From Cinnamomum chago (lineage: Eukaryota > Streptophyta > Magnoliopsida > Laurales > Lauraceae): DNA of 64,000 nucleotides. The stretch covers positions 27,535,001 through 27,599,000 of the forward strand of contig CP142461.1 in assembly GCA_038049695.1 (NCBI GenBank), in the 5' to 3' direction. Positions 44,459-55,595 of the stretch are shown piece after piece (position 1 is the first letter of the stretch; every line of letters begins with the position of its first letter). A program made the position numbers and the translations under genes. Under the pieces are notes generated by a model. It had not been told where the DNA came from and made no database searches. It saw only the letters and a list, made by a program, of their open reading frames with translations.

Positions 44459-45346
44459 ATCTCGCAGCAGCTCCTCCCTTCCTCCCTCATCGCAACAGCG
44501 TCCCTCCCCATCGCATCCAGCATCCCCCTCGCAGGTAACCCCATCGCAGCAGGAACCCTCTGAATTGTTTTGTTTTTCTTTTCTTTTTCTGCATTTTGTT
44601 GCTTTGGACGACATGCTATGATGGGTCCTCTGTAAGAAATTGGCATTTGGCAACTCATGATCTCAGCTAGGTTGTCCATGGGTTTGTGAGATGTCTACTG
44701 TTGTTAGACATCATCTTCTAGCATCTTTTTCAATTTCCTTGGGTATTTCATCCCTGTCTTACTTGGTTTTATTTCTAGTTTACATGGGTGTCTGTAATTT
44801 TGTTTTGATAAGACATTGGGTGTGTTTGTAATTCTAATCAGCTCTCTCCTCTCTTTTGTTGATGGCTCTTCATTTTTTATTTCTGTTTCTAGGTCTTTTA
44901 TTGTGGGATTATCCTTTTTTTTTAGTGATAAAATCGTTGATCGTCAGAGAAAGACAGGAAAGGTTAATCCCAATAAAATCGTTGATCATAAAAAGACCCA
45001 GAAGATGAAAAGGCGTGAAAGTGAAATTGATCTTTTGCTTGTTCTTTGTTGGAATTCCAACATCTTTTTCAATATGAAAGGAGTTAGCATCGGGCCTTCT
45101 CATTTATGGCTACAAAATTAGTGGGATTACTAATATGATATGACTGGATTATGTGATTTATTTTTTGGTTTTGATATATTCTTATTGCACAGGATGTGGG
45201 CTTTCTTTGGGTGCTAGATTGTGGGTTTGAGTTATTGCATAGGGCCTATTGATCTTATGTTACTATAAGGATTATGTATATCTATACCAATTACTAAAGT
45301 CTTTGTCTGCCAATCCCTTCTTTTGTTTGTGAAGATCTTGAAGTAA

Positions 45347-45741
45347 ATGGCTTCATATGCCTCTTCTGGAAATTCGAATTGGCCTCAACGTTTATGTCGA
45401 TGTGGTGTTGGCAACTGTGTAGTGAAGGTTTCGCGATCATCAAATAATTACGGGAGACAATATTATTCCTATCCACAACCATCGGTAAGAATGCAATAAA
45501 CTTTGGCATTTTCCTTATTTTCAATTCTTATTTATTTTTTCATATAGACAAATATGTACCAACTAACGGCATATATTTGCCATTATTTGTGAGAGGAAAA
45601 AACAGGCTTGCAACAACTTCATTGGTTGGTGTGAAATGTTGTTACAAGATTGGAGAAGCTTGAACAAATTTGTCGAGTCTTCACGGTTGTTATGATTGTT
45701 TATGGTGTACTGCTTGGGATATTATTGTGTCGAATGTAGCA
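45347..45741 (+). pseudogene. GRF zinc-finger, single-membrane-segment protein
   Basis: Exon 1 (45347-45484) starts MASYASSGNSNWPQRL and has CRCGVGNCVVKVSRSS and GRQYYSYP. After a GT...AG intron (45485-45605) exon 2 gives ACNNFIGWCE. Cys-x-Cys, the downstream aromatic-rich YYSYP and the C...FxxW/C motif are the GRF zinc-finger pattern found in many small plant proteins of unknown role, in which it is often followed by a coiled coil and one membrane helix. Here that part, RLEKLEQICRVFTVVMIVYG VLLGILLCRM, is in another frame, so a one-base or two-base shift near 45640 is needed. Without it, the protein stops at 45695 after 75 residues. It lies 3' of the CACTA terminus and may be captured or a former host gene. 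Confidence 0.7.
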
Positions 45742-46141
45742 TCCAAGCTTTCCTCTTCCAGATGAGAAGCTACTATTATGTAAGGGGTTGGTTGATAGGT
45801 TTAATGATAGACTCCAAATTCCTTTCCTTTTTTGTTAAACTTTGATTAATGGAAGTTGTTGTTGTATGAACCAAATGTATCTGGGGTGAATGAATGAAGA
45901 ACTTATTTTTGTGTCTGTGTATTCTCATTTTGTTGTCTCATCTTTTGAGCACCTGATAGAGTTTTATTTGGCATTTTGAATCTTGTGAGATTTTGTCTAA
46001 AGAGGCCCAAGGGACAAGTATTATCGGCGATTCCATTTGAAGAGAAAATTAAATATAGAACTATTAGAAAGTGATTGATAAACCTAGAATGATTTCAGGT
46101 ATGAAAACCTCTACAAAGTGAATGGAATTTTCAACGTTCTC

Positions 46142-47832
46142 AACTCCGTTAAGAAAATCTGCACGAACCAAGCTGAGTACCCCTGTTTAGCACACTTTTT
46201 AGCCCACTTCCAGAGGGATTTTTTCGACGAAATTTGGGGATTGCAAAGTCCACATTATGATGTTAAAATCTGCTATTTTTTGATAAATTAGAATCACGTT
46301 TGTCTGCATTTCAAACCGCGCACTTTTGCAACTCCGTTGAGAAAATCTGCACAAACCAAGCTGAGTACCACTTTTTAGCACACTTTTTAGCCCACTTCCA
46401 GGGGGATTTTTTCGACGAAATTTGGGGATTGCAAAGTCCACATTATGATGTTAAAATCTGCTATTTTTTGATAAATTAGAATCACGTTTGTCTGCATTTC
46501 AAACCGCGCACTTTTGCAACTCCGTTGAGAAAATCTGCACAAACCAAGCTGAGTACCCCTGTTTAGCACACTTTTTTAGCCCACTTCCAGGGGGTTTTTT
46601 TTGACGAAATTTGGGGATTGCAAAGTCCACATTATGATGTTAAAATATGCTATTTTTTGATAAATTAGAATCACGTTTGTCTGCGTTTCAAAATGCGCAC
46701 TTTTGCAACTCCGTTGAGAAAATCTGCACGAACCAAGCTGAGTACCCCTGTTTAGCACACTTTTTAGCCCACTTCCAGAGGGATTTTTTCGACGAATCTT
46801 GGGGATTGAAAAGTCCATATTATGATGTTAAAATCTACTAATTTTCGATAAATTAGAATCAGGTTTGCCTGCGTTTCAAACTGCGCACTTTTGCAACTCC
46901 GTTAAGAAAATCTGCACGAACCAAGCTGAGTACCCCTCTTTACCACACTTTTTAGCCCACTTCCAGAGGGATTCTCTCGACGAATTTTGGGGATTACAAA
47001 GTACATATTATGATGTTAAAATATAGAATTTCTTGATAAATTAGAAGCATGTTTGCCTGCGTTTCAAACCGCGCACTTTTGCAACTCCGTTAAGAAAATC
47101 TGCACGAACCAAGCTGAGTACCCATGTTTAGCACACTTTTTATCCCACCTCCAGAGGGATTTTTTGATGAAATGTGGGGATTGAAAATTCCATATTATGA
47201 TGTTAAAATCCGTAATTTTTTGATAAATTAGAATCACGTTTGCCTGCGTTTCAAACCGCGCACTTTTGCAACTCCGTTGAGAAAATTTGCACGAACCAAG
47301 CTGAGTACCCCTGTTTAGCACACTTTTTAGCCCACTTCCAGAGGGATTTTTTCGACGAATTTTGGGGATTGAAAAGTCCATATTATGATGTTAAAATATG
47401 AAATTTTTTGATAAATTAGAATTACGTTTGCCTCGTTTCAAACCCCGCACTTTTGCAACTCCATTAAGAAAATCTGCATGAACCAAGCTGAGTACCCCTC
47501 TTTACCACACTTTTTAGCCCACACCCCGAGGGATTTTTTCGACGAAATTTGGGTATTGCAAAGTCCATATTATGATGTTAAAATCTGAAATTTCTTGATA
47601 AATTAGAATCACGTTTACCTGCGTTTCAAACCGCGCACTTTTGCAACTCCATTAAGAAAGTCTGCACGAACCAAGCTTAGTAACCCTATTTAGCACACTT
47701 TTTAGCCCACTTCCAGAGGGATTTTTTCGATGAGTTTTGGGGATTGCAAAGTCCATATTATGATGTTAAAATCTGCTATTTTTTTATAAGTTAGAATCAC
47801 GTTTGCCTACGTTTCAAACCGCGCACTTTTGC
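46142..47832. repeat. Nine tandem copies of a 188-bp unit
   Basis: AACTCCGTT(A/G)AGAAAATCTGCAC starts units at 46142, 46330, 46518, 46707, 46895, 47083, 47270, 47457 and 47645, and a last broken unit starts at 47833. Spacing is 187-189 bp. Each unit also has AAGCTGAGTACCCC, TTTAGCACACTTTTTAGCCCAC, GACGAA(A)TTTGGGGATTGCAAAGTCC and TTTCAAACCGCGCACTTTTGC. Minus-strand ORFs that repeat every 188 bp are side effects. Confidence 0.95.
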
Positions 47833-47833
47833 A

Positions 47834-48419
47834 ACTCAACTTTATGAACAAGTACATCCATTTCAGCAACTGTTTTCAAGTCATCAGTGAGCCTCATATA
47901 AAATGCTTTAATTTGATTTTGCTAATTATAGACAATGACAATTTTTTTAAATATAACTTCTGTCAAGTATCTACATTATTGAACAGAATTAAAACAATCC
48001 AATAGAAGGAACATTTAAAGTTCACAACGCAAGGTCAACAAGGCCAGCATCTTGACCAATCACATGCTGTGTTCCACATTTGCCCTGTTGGGGTGCAAGA
48101 TAGCCCTGTTAAGGATTAAAATTCTCCCCCAAATACCACAACAACATAGCCCTGTTCAGATTCAAGGTAAACTTAATTTGCAATGTTTCCCAGAATTACC
48201 AAAGAAACCAAAATTCACACAAAGCCCTGTTCATCCAAGATTCACAATTGAAGAAAAATCCATTCATTTACCCAACAAGATCTCTTCTATACCAAACACA
48301 AAACAGAGGGGGAGGAAGCAAAGATAGGTTGGGATGCCTTCACCTGTGAAAAATCCATTCATTTGAAACAACCATTCATAGTTAATGATACAATACTACA
48401 TAGTAAGGGTACACACTAC
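47834..48419. other. Unassigned stretch after the 188-bp array
   Basis: CCTGTT-containing tandem-like phrase (TAGCCCTGTT) four times at 48080-48230; no recognised gene. Confidence 0.35.
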
Positions 48420-51060
48420 ACACTACACAGTAATGTGATGCCTTCTCTCCTTGGAATTCATGCCAAAAGTAGATGGGTCCCATGGTGCATTTGATTCATC
48501 AATTCTCTTCCGCGGGCCCCAATTTCTAAAATTTCCTACAAAAATGAAAACAAATGTCAAAGAATAAACTATTAATATAGCGAAGGAATTATGCAAGATG
48601 CGGGCCCAATTCACATTAAATAGATGCATAAAATGTCACCATTTTATCAAATTTTCTTTAATTAAATCAATGGTGCAAATAAAATTCATCATTTTATGTG
48701 TAAATAAAAAGCAATGAGAAATTTGTGGCTTTCAATGCCAAAAATAGAGAAATTCATGATTTTATGATAAAATACAATTTTTCAATGAGTTTTGACTCGA
48801 ATTCAAACTTTGATGCCAACAGACATAAATTATGATTTTTATACTAAAATGGTGCATGATTGATGATTAAGTCCTTAATTAATTCTAAAATAATGAGGAA
48901 ATTATGCATTTTTAAGGACTTATCAGCAACCATGATGGCTTTCGCACTATTGTTTTTCAAAACGCCGTAAAATTTCAGCAACAAGCTTTGCTCTTTCTTT
49001 CTTTTTCTTTTCTCTTGATTTTTTTCCTTTCCAACGGTCCCCAACAATAGGCAACCATTTTCATGTACTCGAATCAAAGCAACCATGATGGCTTTCGCAC
49101 TACTATTTTCCAAAAGGCCATGATTTCTTTTCCGTTTCAACAGTCTCCAACAATAGGCAGCCATTTTCATATACTCGAATCAAGGCAACCATGATAGCTT
49201 CGCACTATTGTTTTTCAAAAGGCTGTGATTTTTTTCCTTTTCAACGGTCCCAAACAATAGGTAGCCCCTTTCATGTACCCGAATCAAGGGTGTACCCGAA
49301 TCAAGGCAACCATGATGGCTTTTGCATTATTATTTTTCAAAAGGTTGTGAAATTTCAACGACAAGCTTCTCTCTTTCTTATTTTTTCTTTTATCTTGATT
49401 TTTTGTCATTTTCAACAGTCCCCAACAATAGGCAGCCCTTTTCATGTACCAGAATCAAGGCAACCATGATGGCTTCCGCTCTATTATTTTCAAAAGGCTG
49501 TGATTTATTTTCCTTTTCAATGGTCCCCAACAATGGGCAGCCCTTTTCATATACTCGAATCAAGGGTGTACCCGAATCAAGGCAACTGTGATGGCTTTCG
49601 CACTATTGTTTTTCAAAAGGCCGTGAAATTTCAGCAACAAGCTTCTCTTTTTCTTCTTTTTCCTTTTCTCTTTATTTTTTTAACTTTTCAACGGTCCCCA
49701 ACAATAGGCAGCCATTTTCATATACTCGAATCAAGGCAACCATGATGGATTTCGCACTATTATTTTTCAAAAGGCCATGATTTTTTTTCTTTTTCAATGG
49801 TCCCCAACAATAGGCAGCCCTTTTCATGCACCTGAATCAATGGTGTACCCGAATCAAGGCAACCATGATAGCTTTCCCGCTATTATTTTTCAAAAGGCCG
49901 TGAAATTTCAGCGACAAGCTTCTCTCTTTCTTCCTTTTCTTTTCTCTTGAATTTTTTCCTTTTCAACGGTCCCCAACAATAGGCAGCCTTTTTTATGTAC
50001 CCGAATCAAGGCAACTATGATGGCTTTCGCACTATTGTTTTTCAAAATGCCCTTTTTTTTAATCTTTTCAACGGTCCCATATAATAGGCAACCCTTTTCA
50101 TGTACCCGAATCAAGGCAACCATGATGGCTTTCACACTTATTTTTTTAAAGGCCGTATTTTTTTCCTTTTCAACGGTCCCTAACAAATAGGCAGACCTTT
50201 TCATGTACCCAAACCAAGGGTGTACCCGAATCAAGGCAACCATGATGGCTTTCGCACTATTATTTTTCAAAAGACCGTGAAATTTCAGCGACAAGCTTCT
50301 CTCTTTCTTCTTTCTTTCTTCTCTTGATTTTTTTTCCTTTTCAACGGTCCCCAACATTGGGCAGCCTTTTCATGCACCCGACTTAATTCACTAATTTGTG
50401 GAAAAATCCACCCAGATGAACCAGGAAACCTATTCAAAACTAAGGTTTGGTTTTCCTTCATATATTCAATTAAGTAGTAAAAAGAATGGAAATCATTGTT
50501 TCACATTTAAAGCGTTTGAAAATGTATAGGAACTGTGTAATGTGAAATGATCAAAATTTAGCACTTTTTAAAAAAGATTTATGCAAACAAAAACTCTCTT
50601 TTGTCAAAATTTTGAGAATTCAAAAATTCAAGCTATCTTCCGTTTATTGAAAATTCTATCAAAAAATTTCTTTCCCTTCAAAAAAATCTAACAAGCCAAA
50701 GATAAACAGCAAAAATTCTGAAAAGAAATTTGAAAAACAACCTAAATATATAAAATAAAGAAAAAAATGTGTGAAATTTTTGTCTAAAAATAGGCAAGTG
50801 TGCTTTTCCCCACCCCCCAACCTATGATGAATATCCTCCTCATGCTATGCATGCAATGCAAAAGAATATAAAACATGACGAATAAAAGTAGACAAGGGTA
50901 AAGTGAAGACACCGGAAAATGTGAAGCTTTTTCGTAGCTTGTTGATGGTTCGACAAAACCCACAATAACAAACAAAAAGAAAATAAGTTACCCTATTGGC
51001 AACACAACTTGGAATCCACCTCGATCCTACAAAGAATTTAGTTGTATGCCCATTGTTACA
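48420..51060 (-). mobile_element. Decayed Athila-like element fragment, minus orientation
   Basis: The LTR edge is at 48925, where the minus strand starts TGATAAGTCCTTAAAAATGC; the LTR part to the left is recognised back to about 48430. The right side (50380-51060) matches the interior of the element at 23844-32795: GGCAAGTGTGCTTTTCCCCACCCCCCAACCTATGATGAATATCCTCCT pairs with 27648-27695, and GGAATCCACC(T/C)(C/G)GATCC pairs with 27915-27935. No coding domain. Left end not fixed, right end fades at about 51060. Confidence 0.6.
48926..50375. repeat. Eleven-copy tandem array with alternating 105-123 and 152-154 bp units
   Basis: CAACCATGATGGCTTTCGCACTA starts units at 48927, 49080, 49186, 49307, 49461, 49583, 49737, 49860, 50012, 50117 and 50237. 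Long units (about 153) contain AAATTTCAGC(A/G)ACAAGCTTCTCTCTTTC; short ones lack it. Each unit also has CAACGGTCCCCAACAATAGGCAGCCC. The array starts directly at the LTR edge (48925). The same motif exists in one or two diverged copies in the related element at 26944-27250, so the array is an expansion within this element type. Confidence 0.92.
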
Positions 51061-52163
51061 AAGCTTTGCTGGTTATTTGCCATCCCATAGCTATCCAAAC
51101 CATCCAATTACCTGATTAAATTAAATAATTCAACTTGAATTGCGATTTTTTTTCAAATGGTGATAATTGCATTGAGTTGAGAGATGATGTACATCAAAGG
51201 GCGTAAAAGGTCAACATTAAAAGGACAAAATTACAAAGTACTATCGATCTGGTCTAAAAAGAAGATTCATACTTTAGAGTTTTCAGGTTAAGTCCTCTAA
51301 GTAACCACGAAATGAAGGGGCCGGTTGGTCATTCAACATCATTACATATGTTATGGTACCATCATGTCTTCAGCCAGTTTCTAGTTTTTGCATAATAAAA
51401 ACAAAGAAAATATAAATAATAACTTGAAAAATGAAAACAACACTCCGAAACAATGAGCTGTCACAAAATAATGTTCACACAAGACCCTATAAAAAGCGTA
51501 ATTCCCAATAACGTTATAGAACTGCCATTGAAGATATTAACTTAATAGACCATAAAAGAAAAGACATGCTACAAGTGAAATAGTCAGAGAACAAAGAGTA
51601 GTTCATAAATCAAAGGGATCTCGGATATTCAAAGACATAAGTACAATAGGAGCACATTTGATACTAGAATGTCAGTACCTTGAGGGAGAACATCAAAATG
51701 AAGCTTAATCAAACAATAAACCACTAGGCGTTGGGCAAACATTTGGGAGCATGCATAAGTAGTCGTTAAATGAGACATGGCAGTAAAAAAGTACTGCTTG
51801 GATCAGAATATTTCAAGGAAAAAAAAATAGGTAGGATCACAAAAGTTTTGTCCAAATAAAGACATTATTTCAGCAATGTGTTCTAGTATGTGCCAATCAT
51901 ATAAAATCAATGTGAACTATATGTCTTTTATGTTAGAATGTTTTAAAGATAACAAATGAAGATGAATATCTTCTATAGACAAATGGCATGAGGAGACACC
52001 TATTCTAGAGTTCCCTCCAACATCCAGTTTGTCATTCACTTATCCGTCAAGTATGTTACAAAGGAAACGAAGGAAAAACAGTAAGAAAGGATCACACACA
52101 GTTCAAGGTAGTTTTTTATATAATATTTAGCTAGAATATACATTAAAATCATTGAAGCCTTAC
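51061..52163. other. Unassigned AT-rich stretch
   Basis: No convincing ORF or repeat. May be intron or flank of the minus-strand ABC exon that follows. Confidence 0.35.
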
Positions 52164-52252
52164 CGCTACCACTTGTACCAACAATAGCAACACTACTTCC
52201 TGCTGATATAACATAAGGTATTCCATTAAGTTTCTTTCGCTCGATTACGTAT
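52164..52252 (-). pseudogene. Single exon of an ABC transporter nucleotide-binding domain (ABCB25/ATM3-like)
   Basis: On the minus strand, after an acceptor TATTCCAG, the frame YVIERKKLNGIPYVISAGSS VAIVGTSGSG runs to a donor G|GTAAGG. It matches the Walker A region of the mitochondrial ABCB half-transporter ATM3/ABCB25 (Y-x-x-ERK-I-x-x-G-x-x-F/Y-x-x-x-AG-x-SVAIVGTSGSGK). The family exports sulfur compounds needed for cytosolic Fe-S and molybdenum-cofactor assembly. The exon is intact, but several usually conserved residues differ and no neighbouring exon was recognised within 1.5 kb on either side. A relic is therefore more likely than a live gene. Confidence 0.55.
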
Positions 52253-54204
52253 CTGGAATAAGAAAAGAAACAAAAGAAATTGTGTTAACAAATCAATAAA
52301 ACTTGAAACAGGGATAGAAATGGGAATGGAAGTATGATAAAAGCCTGAAATAAAGCCAAGAAAAAAAATACACACTAAAGACTTTTAATTTTAAAAAGAT
52401 GCCCAAAATATAATGTTCCACCAACATAAGAAACGGTTTTTTTTTAAAGAATCATATTTGAAAATTTTAAAGATGTGAATAAACATAAGGATGTCAAAAG
52501 TAACAACAAAAGAAATTAAGAAAATAAAAACTGTTAAACGCCAAAATACAGTCAAGAGAACTGATGTAGCAGTTACTCTATGGAATAGCCCTGTAGCATA
52601 CACAAATCTTAGGTTTATACTACTAGGATCTAGTGTCTTCTAAAAAGCAAAAACACATAAACGGCAGTATGCAAAGACAAGCCAAAAAAAAGGACCCTGC
52701 AGCACCGTTGGAAAATGCCCAACCACTAGGCCACGGGTTCAAGTTAAGCTACCAATTAAAAGAAGATATGAAGATCCCAACCATGGACGTTTTCCACCTA
52801 TGCAAGCTATGATGATCCCAAGTTCTGTTTCTCACTCCAAAGTTGTGAAATGCATGTTCTTCATTAGTCCTATTTCTGTCAGAGAGAATTTTAGAGCAAA
52901 TAAAAAAAAGAAAAAGAAGAAAAATAAAAGACACTTGTTGTTGAAGTGCTGCTATCAATAGTCCATACATATTACATGAAGTGCCCTCACTTAACACACT
53001 AACAGGGGAAGAGGGAAATAGATACAAATGTGCTCCTAATGTACACCACCCTTTCCAATCCAAGTATCAAAGTTCTTTGAATTTGGTACTTACGTAGGCA
53101 TTCGTACACCTTTTTTTTTTTTGAATGGTTACTTTCAGTAAAAAAAAAAAAAGACAGAACAAGAGATTGGAATGCATTCTCAGATTTTAATAAAAAATGC
53201 ATTTAGTAAATTTAAGTAAAACCAACATCAAAATTATTAAGTAAATTTATGTAAAAAAACATCCAGTCTGAACCAAGCTCAAAAAAATCAAATAGCAAAG
53301 GCATTTAAAGCTTCATTTGATATATAGCTCAAAACTGAAACATTTGTTACTACAACAACCTCACATGTTGGCTGACAGAGGCCAAAGAATGGGCATTTTG
53401 GAGTGGTGAGGTTTTTCAAATTTTTTTTTTTAAATTGTTGATGTTTGAACTTTCAATTTTTAAACCCAATGAATGGAGGCTGCCTTTGATCTTCCTGAGT
53501 TTGAACTTCACATTTCTTCTTCATTTTGCTTGATTCAATTGCATTGGATTTAGTATTTGAATGTTTTGTATCTATCTGCCTCTTGTATCTTTGCCTTGTT
53601 TGTTTGGGTGTTTCTGAACAAACAAACACACACAATAGAGAGAGAGCCAGTTTTCCAGCAATTTTTATCAAAATCCTCCAGAAAACAAACGATAGTAAAT
53701 ATGAAATACCCATATGGGAAATTTTAAAGGAACGACTTTCTTTTGGAAGAATTATTTCTTTCTCTAATCTATTCACTGCAACAAAACCAAACAGGCAGCA
53801 AAATCTATGAAGAGGAAATTAAATCAAGAGAGTGATCCCAATCTCCAAGTCCTCTACTTTCTTGTCAAAAGCAATGATATATTATTTTTCTTAAGAAAGC
53901 AAAAGCCCTTTCCTTAAAAAAAAAAAAAAAAAAAAAAATTCTTGCAACAACCCTCGGCCAAACCCCTCCATGAAACAAAGATCAAGCACCCAAATGAATA
54001 GGTAAACAATAACAATTTAATTGCTATAATTGGTATTTTGGTAGATTTTTAACCATGATTTTATAACGCATTATTTCAGGTTAAGGAGCGAAGATGAATA
54101 CAATGATCCAGATCTTCATCTTGATAGTAGTGAGAGTTTGGAAGACTCTGATTAGTTTGGGTGTTTATTCTCTTGCTGTTTTAGTGCTAGTAAGTGAAAG
54201 AAGG
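52253..54204. other. Unassigned AT-rich stretch
   Basis: Contains a T run (53108-53120) and an A run (53916-53938), and unmatched short ORFs at 52749-53063 and 53453-53810. No recognised gene. A short tRNA B-box-like GGCCACGGGTTCAAG at about 52727-52741 is not backed by a tRNA fold. Confidence 0.35.
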
Positions 54205-54438
54205 TGATAAGAGCCTAAAAAGCACCATTTAGGCCCCTTAATTTAGACTTTGATATACGCTTTGATGAGTCTAATTAGTCTAATTGTAGTATTTTCATGT
54301 TTACAGGTGTTCGAAGTGCATTGGAAAGAAATTGGTGAAAGATAGAAAAATTGGCGAAAAATCAGAAGAACTGGTGCTCATTGGCACTAGGGGTCCGGAT
54401 GCTCGGTCACAGAGACGCGTAGGACATAAATTGGTCCT

Positions 54439-54452
54439 GGCGTCCGGACGCC
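54439..54452. repeat. GGCGTCCGGACGCC palindrome upstream of the Athila TATA box
   Basis: A perfect 14-bp palindrome. A half-site GGGTCCGGATGC lies near 54388. The same core is repeated at 61384-61570 in the pol-env spacer. Confidence 0.9.
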
Positions 54453-54510
54453 CTGACCGTATGAGAGTCCGTCACATGCGCGTTTTGACGAGGTTTTTCA
54501 TCCCAAAACT

Positions 54511-54518
54511 TATAAATA
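54511..54518 (+). promoter_or_regulatory. TATA box of the Athila LTR
   Basis: TATAAATA in AAAACTTATAAATAAGAGCC, 306 bp into the LTR. Confidence 0.7.
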
Positions 54519-55302
54519 AGAGCCCAAACTCGTGTTTGGGCACACGCACATCTTGGGCAAGGTCTGGAGCAAGGTTTTGGAGCTTTTGGAAGCACGTCAA
54601 TGGGGATTTCATCAGAGATTTTTCGCCAATCGTCTTTCATGCGTAACTAAATCCTTATCTTTGGGTTGCGATGAAGCCCTAATCTCTTGTTTATGGTGAT
54701 GTATAGGTTTAGGGTTTTATTTTAAACGCTTTTGGTTATATGACTAGATGTTAATCCATTGATTGGATTTTATTAATGCAATATCTCTTTCTTTGGTATT
54801 TTAATCTTGTAGATTTGAATACTAAGTCATATAATGATGTTTGAATGAATGTGTTTGTTAGATCTAGGATAATCTATGCCATAGAGATAGGTTATGCCCC
54901 GATTCACATTCACATCCCTTATTTGTTGACTCTGAAGGTTTGTAACCAGGATGAGTCTCTATAGCGTTGATAGTGAAACCCTAGGTCTATACTTGCCATT
55001 GTGCGAGGTTAGAGTGGATTCGTACCTGTAGATCTTTTCTATGATTGAATCAACCCTGTCTTTTAATTTGTTAATTTAGGAATTACAACCAATCAACCCA
55101 ACACTTCGATTTCTAATAGGATTAGTTTAATAATCAGAACTTTGTTTTCCAATAGGATTAGTTTAGGAATTTAGGAAACAACACAACTTAGCCTTTTTGT
55201 CCCAGTGGATACGATACTCGGTTAACATCTCTGCTATTTCAAGCGGAGATGATAGCGGAGAATAAATTATATTTGCAACCTTGTTTAAGATTGGTCAAAT
55301 TT

Positions 55303-55320
55303 TGGCGCCGTTGCCGGGGA
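55303..55320 (+). promoter_or_regulatory. Primer-binding site for tRNA-Asp
   Basis: TGGCGCCGTTGCCGGGGA, a full 18-base complement to the 3' end of plant tRNA-Asp, five bases after the LTR. Confidence 0.95.
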
Positions 55321-55595
55321 CAATTAGCACGATTGTTTGTTTCTTTTAATTCTAACATTAGTTTAGCATTTCCTATTTCTTTTTTATTGTAGTTTACCAT
55401 CTTCTCTCACACCTCTACTATTCTTGCTGCAGGATATTGATTCTAACACAGAGAATCCTAAGGTTTATGCAGGATCCTAGAGCACTGTTGACAACTTGAA
55501 AGTCCTACTCAATTAAAAGGTCGCTTATACCTACAGCGCGGTAAGCATAGACTTTTTGATTCTTTTCATATAATTACAGTAAGTTTTGTGTGTGC

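Larger units (their letters stand above)
54205..55297 (+). repeat. 5' LTR of the Athila element
   Basis: 1093 bp, TGATAAGAGCCTAAAAAGCACC...GATTGGTCA. TATAAATA at 54511-54518. A palindrome lies about 60 bp upstream of the TATA box (54439-54452). Confidence 0.85.

Noticed and set aside
46199-47381. Repeated minus-strand ORFs such as MDFAIPKFRRKNPPGSG
   Set aside because: They recur every 188 bp as a by-product of the tandem array and are broken by indels.
49908-50357. 149-codon minus-strand ORF
   Set aside because: It is made of repeat units only and has no match pattern other than the repeat.
46142-50375. CRISPR-like arrays
   Set aside because: Repeats are contiguous, long and without unique spacers, in a plant nuclear setting.
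52676-52745. tRNA-like B box GGCCACGGGTTCAAG
   Set aside because: No cloverleaf or A box at the right distance on either strand; perhaps a SINE scrap.
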